64,000 nucleotides of DNA from Saccopteryx bilineata. Its lineage: Eukaryota > Chordata > Mammalia > Chiroptera > Emballonuridae. Positions 61,395 through 64,000 of the stretch are shown one piece after another. The first letter of the stretch is position 1, and each line of letters opens with the position of its first letter. The translations under genes were made by a program, and so were the position numbers. The DNA is taken from positions 126,198,522 through 126,262,521 of the forward strand of contig NC_089490.1 of the NCBI RefSeq assembly GCF_036850765.1. Reading direction: 5' to 3'. Below the pieces are notes generated by a model that made no database searches, was not told the DNA's origin, and saw only the letters and a program-made list of their open reading frames with translations.

Positions 61395-62035
61395 GTATGT
61401 TAGTCTGCTAGGGCGGTGACAATAAAGGACCACAGGCAGGGTGGCTCAAACAACTTATTCTCTCAACAGTTCTGGAAGCTGGAACTCCAAGGTCAAGGTG
61501 ACAACAGGATTGATCTCTTTTAAGGACTCTCTTCTTGGCCTATAGATGATCTTCTTTTCCCTCTGTCTTCATATGGCCCTCCTTCTGCATGTGTCTGTGT
61601 CCTAATCTTCTCCTCTTATACGGAGACCAGTCATATTGGATTAGGGCTCCCTTCATGACTGCATTTTAACTGAATTATTATCTCTTTAAAGGCTATCTCC
61701 TGGCCCGGGCACTGGGGATGGCTCTGTGGCCTCTGCCTCAGGCACTAGAGTGGCTCTGGTCGCAACATGGCGACGCCCAGGATGGGCAGAGCATCGCCCC
61801 CTGGTGGGCAGAGCGTCGCCCCTGGTGGGCGTGCCGGGTGGATCCCGGTCGGGCGCATGCGGGAGTCTGTCTGACTGTCTCTCCCTGTTTCCAGCTTCAG
61901 AAAAATGAAAAAAAATAAATAAATAAATAAAAAATAAAGGCTATCTCCAAGTATTGTCACATTCTGTGACAGTAATGGGGGTTAAGACTTCACTGTATGT
62001 ATTACGGGGAGGGGGGGGATTCAACCTATAATACC
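61395..62035 (-). repeat. MaLR (MLT1/MST-type) LTR, antisense, split by SINE
   Basis: 'tatgttagtctgctagggc', 'ggtggctcaaacaacttattctctcaacagttctggaagctgg' and 'aggtcaaggtgac' continue after the SINE with 'gggggttaagacttcactgtatgtatta' and 'ggggggattcaacctataata'. This is the complement of a MaLR LTR. Confidence 0.82.
61701..61934 (+). mobile_element. Bat SINE, 5'-truncated long form
   Basis: Body from 'tggcccgggcactggggatgg' to 'ccctgtttccagcttcagaa', then an AAAT-rich tail. The perfect 14-bp duplication 'taaaggctatctcc' is at 61687-61700 and 61935-61948. The tRNA-like head is absent, which is common for truncated insertions. An internal 'gcagagc[a/g]tcgcccc[c]tggtggg' unit is doubled. Confidence 0.92.
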
Positions 62036-62039
62036 ATGT

Positions 62040-64000
62040 CTATCACTTTCAGAAAAGGCTGGGAACCTTGAGGCCGTCCCCCACTTATGGTGGCGTACCA
62101 CATTTGGATAAGCCAGCAACGCCATTCCACCTCCACTTCTTACCCAAATGTCCCTGTTTGGCTGGCCTTCCTAAGCTCCACAAGCTGGTCTTCTGTAGGA
62201 TCTCATTTCTCTGTGGTGTTGGGAATGTTTCCTGGAACATTCCCCTTGAGGACGGCAGCACTGCCAAGCTGGAGGCCAATACACTCCCTCAGCCGCTACT
62301 CCTCCCCTGTGGGCCTTTTCCAGCTCAGCTCATGCAGACAATGAGGCCCAGTGAAGGAGGGCTGTGGTCTTGCCGGGGAAGCCAGGTACACACACACACA
62401 CCAACCCTTGGGGGGTGGCATTTAAAGAGATAGCCTTCTCTTCATCAGCTCATACTTCCTGTGGTGTTTATAAGCAAGCCTTCTCGGAGTGAAACAGGTT
62501 CCAGAAACTAGTGTTCAGGATTTGTACTACTTCCCACCACTCCTCAAAAGTAATTTCCTGGTAGCACAGGCTGGGAATGAAGACAGGATTCCTGAGCCCA
62601 GAGAGATCGTGTCTAGCCCCTCTGATTCTGTCAGTGAGCAATTTAAAGTCACTTACTTCTCTTGTCCCTGAACCAAACAACTATTTTCCTTTACTCTGGG
62701 CTTTGCAATTCAACTCTATTTTTTTATGATCACAGCACTGAGCTTGTTCCATACACAAAAAAAGCCATTCTTGTGAATCCTTTCCCTAAGATAATCATCC
62801 CTGGGTGGTCCTTCTTGGGTGGGTCTTTAGGCACGGAAACGCCACACCAGGTTTTTCCCTCTGCTTAGCATGCTGGGCAGATTCTGCCTCACCAAGTTCA
62901 GCTCCAGCTCATCAAGAGATAAGATCAGAGACACTAGTGGAAGGGCCGTGTTGTAACAAGGCAGGAAATACAAGCTATTCCAAACATCAGGCCTACTGTG
63001 CAAAAAACAATCCCTGCAGCACACCCTGGCTTTGGGCGTCCTCTCACAGAGCAGGTTTCTCCCCTCGGAAAGATTGGGGTCATGGAGTGAGGGGCGAGTC
63101 ATGTCACTCTCAGCAAGGCTCCCAGTCAGGAAGACTTCACTTTTCAATTACCCAAGAGCAGCTGTAGACTGCTGCTTATGTAACAGGCTCCGTGCCTCCT
63201 TCTTGGGAGGAGGATGTGGAACCATTTGGTGTTTGCCGAGTAATGAGTCATGGTCAAATTTAGGGAGTAGAACAGTGACTCTCTCCCCTGCAGCATTGCT
63301 TCATCGGGAACTTCTAGTAAAGAGTGATAAGCGTGAGCGAGGGCCTGGTGGGGCCTGCCCTGGGAAGGGGAAACACCGCAGCAGGCTCTGAGACGCAGGC
63401 CCCTAGCGGGGCCCCTGCCGTGTTGGGCCACTGAGGGGACTTTGGGGGGGGTTGAGGCTCAGCCGGGCACTTTGTGAGGAGAGCCACTGTTTCTTTAGGC
63501 CTGTGGCTGACTTGGCAGGGGACTTCCTATCTTGTTCATTTGCAGCCTTCTTTCAGGCCCCAACCAGGATCCGGATGCACCAGGGTGAACACCAAGGCTT
63601 CAGAATGAACAGGGCTTTCTCCAGACCTCATTTGAACGCTAAGAAAGGAAACTAATCTGAGAGGTGGGAAGAAGGGAATATTTAGATCCACTGAGAATTA
63701 AAAAGTTGGGTTTTAGCCAGAAAGAAAAAAAAGAAAGAAATAAAGATATTCGACTTTACGTTGTGAAGTAAAACAAACACCAAGAAAACAAAGTCAGCCC
63801 TGTGAGAAAATGGACTAGAAATTATTTATCCTTCACATTTCTAAGAAACTCAAACTTTATAGATTTTTCACATCAGCAAGTCCTTTCTCTTAAACTCCTT
63901 CCTTACTCCCTACAATGCTTTTTAACAGACCCAGCAAGAAGTCACAGCCTTCATTGTCCCTCCTTAGCAAGTCACAACCCAAGTCTGCCTGTGTAGCCAG
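62040..64000. other. Intergenic DNA, GC-moderate, nothing assigned
   Basis: Many overlapping short frames on both strands without protein-like support; a short CA run near 62390. The next gene expected from mammalian order (ITPR2, opposite strand) is not visible. Confidence 0.4.

Noticed and set aside
62068..62433. 121-codon frame in GC-moderate DNA
   Set aside because: Other frames on both strands are also open there; no domain, no splice context, no conserved-looking motif.
45000..64000. Search for 3' exons of ITPR2 on the minus strand
   Set aside because: No exon resembling the inositol trisphosphate receptor C-terminus was seen; in human the gap to ITPR2 is about 100 kb as recalled.

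Overview
This is nuclear genomic DNA of a mammal, almost certainly a bat. The tRNA-headed SINEs, a full-length L1 with its own 5' region and a young mariner-type element with long inverted ends point to a bat. I lean towards horseshoe bats and their relatives (Rhinolophoidea), but this rests on remembered repeat style, not a database search.

The one gene I recognise with confidence is SSPN (sarcospan), on the plus strand. Coding exon 2 is at 23098-23184 and coding exon 3, with the stop, is at 33204-33569. A 3' UTR runs to a poly(A) signal near 35153. Exon 1 is not in the window and should lie upstream, so positions 1-23097 are the 3' part of intron 1. Intron 2 (23185-33203) holds a CpG-enriched single-copy block next to a long TC tract, and an ERV of betaretroviral (ERVK-like) type. 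Downstream of the 3' UTR are two exon-like segments (42632-42661 and 44806-about 44975) that join in frame to an internal donor of exon 3. They could give SSPN another C-terminus, or correspond to exons of its known short isoform.

On the minus strand inside SSPN intron 1, two or three exon-like pieces (12132-12054, 11057-10682, perhaps 17945-17823) have splice signals and matching phases and read as unfamiliar protein, with one frameshift. They look like the remains of a second, antisense gene.

The rest is repeats and ordinary intronic or intergenic DNA. By region: 1-87 end of a mariner-type element; 780-1900 ancient L1; 2532-3387 two SINEs; 3448-10095 a full-length but broken antisense L1 with a 17-bp target duplication; 12279-12649 SINE; 15010-16590 a Tigger element with a hAT element nested inside; 19281-19880 an inverted duplication; 20895-24606 SINEs, MIR and L2; 27749-28775 a mariner-type element whose edge was hit by a SINE; 29535-32342 the ERV; 45600-49235 two related LTRs in opposite orientation and two copies of one small hAT family; 52575-54420 an ancient repeat; 55745-56992 an old L1 broken by a compound microsatellite and a SINE; 61395-62035 a MaLR LTR broken by a SINE.

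Beyond SSPN no gene is established. A 54-codon membrane-type ORF at 39231-39395 with a strong start context is the best additional small-ORF candidate.
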